Source: an uncultured Collinsella sp. (GTDB taxonomy: Bacteria; Actinomycetota; Coriobacteriia; Coriobacteriales; Coriobacteriaceae). Taken from it: a stretch of 5,384 nucleotides of DNA. A model generated the notes under the pieces. The model was not told the origin of the DNA. It ran no database searches and saw nothing but the letters and a program-made list of their open reading frames with translations. The translations under genes were made by a program, and so were the position numbers. The stretch is from NCBI GenBank assembly GCA_902489855.1, contig CABUBS010000141.1:1-5384 (forward strand), read 5' to 3'. Each line of letters begins with the position of its first letter. The stretch's first letter is position 1. This document shows positions 4,995 through 5,384 of the stretch, one piece after another.

Positions 4995-5024
4995 TTGATG
5001 TCCGGGTACCTGCTTTTCTAGAAT
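4995..5024 (+). promoter_or_regulatory. promoter candidate for the amidohydrolase gene
   Basis: TTGATG (4995-5000) and TAGAAT (5019-5024, 5/6 match) are separated by 18 bp. Transcription would start near 5031 and leave a leader of about 26 nt that includes the SD. An alternative -10, TACAAT at 4974-4979, overlaps the palindrome and lacks a good -35. Confidence 0.45.
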
Positions 5025-5056
5025 GTTTTCAACAAGATGAAAGGCGGTTCCAACCA

Positions 5057-5384
5057 ATGATTATCGATGCAAATTCCTACTGGTTCGACGAGCGCATCTT
5101 TCATGACGAGACGCTCTGCGAACAGTTTTTGGCCGAGGTACCCCGCGCCTATGACACCGAAGGCTATCTGACCATGAATTCCGCCGGCAAACGACAGATC
5201 GTGATCGAGATGCCCGCCGGTTCTCCGGGTCTTAACTACATTGAGGGCGACTACACCCTCGAGAAGCGCTTGGCCGATATGGATGAGGCGGGGGTCGACA
5301 AGGCGATCCTCAAGCTCCCCGGCTGTCACGAGTGGATGTCGCTCGAGATGTGCCGGCGACGGGAACATGGTGCACGTAAACGGT
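5057..5384 (+). CDS. amidohydrolase (Amidohydro_2/ACMSD-like) family protein, N-terminal fragment
   Basis: About 100 reliable residues of a protein that runs off the window. It begins MIIDANSYWFDERIF, a Met-Ile-Ile-Asp beta-strand opening like that of TIM-barrel amidohydrolases related to aminocarboxymuconate-semialdehyde decarboxylase. The later EKRLADMDEAGVDKAILKLPG at about 69-89 is the characteristic 'leader helix then AGVD-x-A' step of that family. The usual metal-binding H-x-H after the first strand is absent here (D-A-N-S-Y-W-F), so catalysis may differ. SD AAAGGCGG (5040-5047) lies 9 nt before the ATG. From about 5357 the frame seems wrong: residues after MCRR look random, while the +1 frame reads DGNMVHVNG. 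Substrate is unknown. The gene stands alone behind its own promoter and a strong upstream terminator. Confidence 0.65.
   Translation, partial: MIIDANSYWFDERIFHDETLCEQFLAEVPRAYDTEGYLTMNSAGKRQIVIEMPAGSPGLNYIEGDYTLEKRLADMDEAGVDKAILKLPGCHEWMSLEMCRRREHGARKR

Noticed and set aside
5018..5368. 116-codon minus-strand frame opposite the amidohydrolase gene
   Set aside because: The plus-strand frame has an SD, a promoter and family-like motifs; the minus frame has none.

Overview
The window looks like a chromosomal segment of a GC-rich Gram-positive bacterium. My best guess is a gut Coriobacteriia member such as Collinsella (Actinomycetota). This rests on base composition, frequent GTG starts with strong Shine-Dalgarno (SD) sites, and the flavour of the encoded proteins; no marker gene fixes the taxon. 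No tRNA, rRNA, CRISPR array, insertion sequence or phage gene was seen.

Layout, left to right. (1) Positions 1-1031, minus strand: N-terminal half of a Kup-type potassium transporter, cut by the window edge, with a garbled last ~35 bases. (2) 1032-1258: gap holding a possible kup promoter. Unexpectedly, it also has a plus-strand promoter-like pair and a plus-strand hairpin-plus-T-tract terminator, which together could outline a ~118-nt small RNA. (3) 1259-2170, minus strand: ten-helix EamA/DMT family exporter. (4) 2171-2288: divergent promoter region with a LysR-box palindrome. (5) 2289-3146, plus strand: LysR-type regulator, probably controlling itself and the exporter. (6) 3147-3309: regulatory gap with three phased copies of AAATTGAACTT, two of them inside palindromes. 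(7) 3310-4830, plus strand: an XRE/Cro-type helix-turn-helix domain fused in frame to a full-length AlaA-type alanine aminotransferase. An excellent internal SD and ATG sit exactly at the aminotransferase start. (8) 4852-4889: strong intrinsic terminator. (9) 4890-5056: promoter region with a TGGAAT palindrome. (10) 5057-5384, plus strand: start of an amidohydrolase-family protein, cut by the right edge and garbled in its last ~28 bases.

The most interesting unit is the HTH-aminotransferase gene with its upstream operator array. The sequence suggests an enzyme that represses or tunes its own gene through a DNA-binding head, while an internal start could also make the free enzyme. The exporter/LysR pair is a conventional divergent regulator-target unit. 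Nothing in the window directly links the exporter, the aminotransferase and the amidohydrolase, although amino-acid metabolism and export is a plausible shared theme for the first two.
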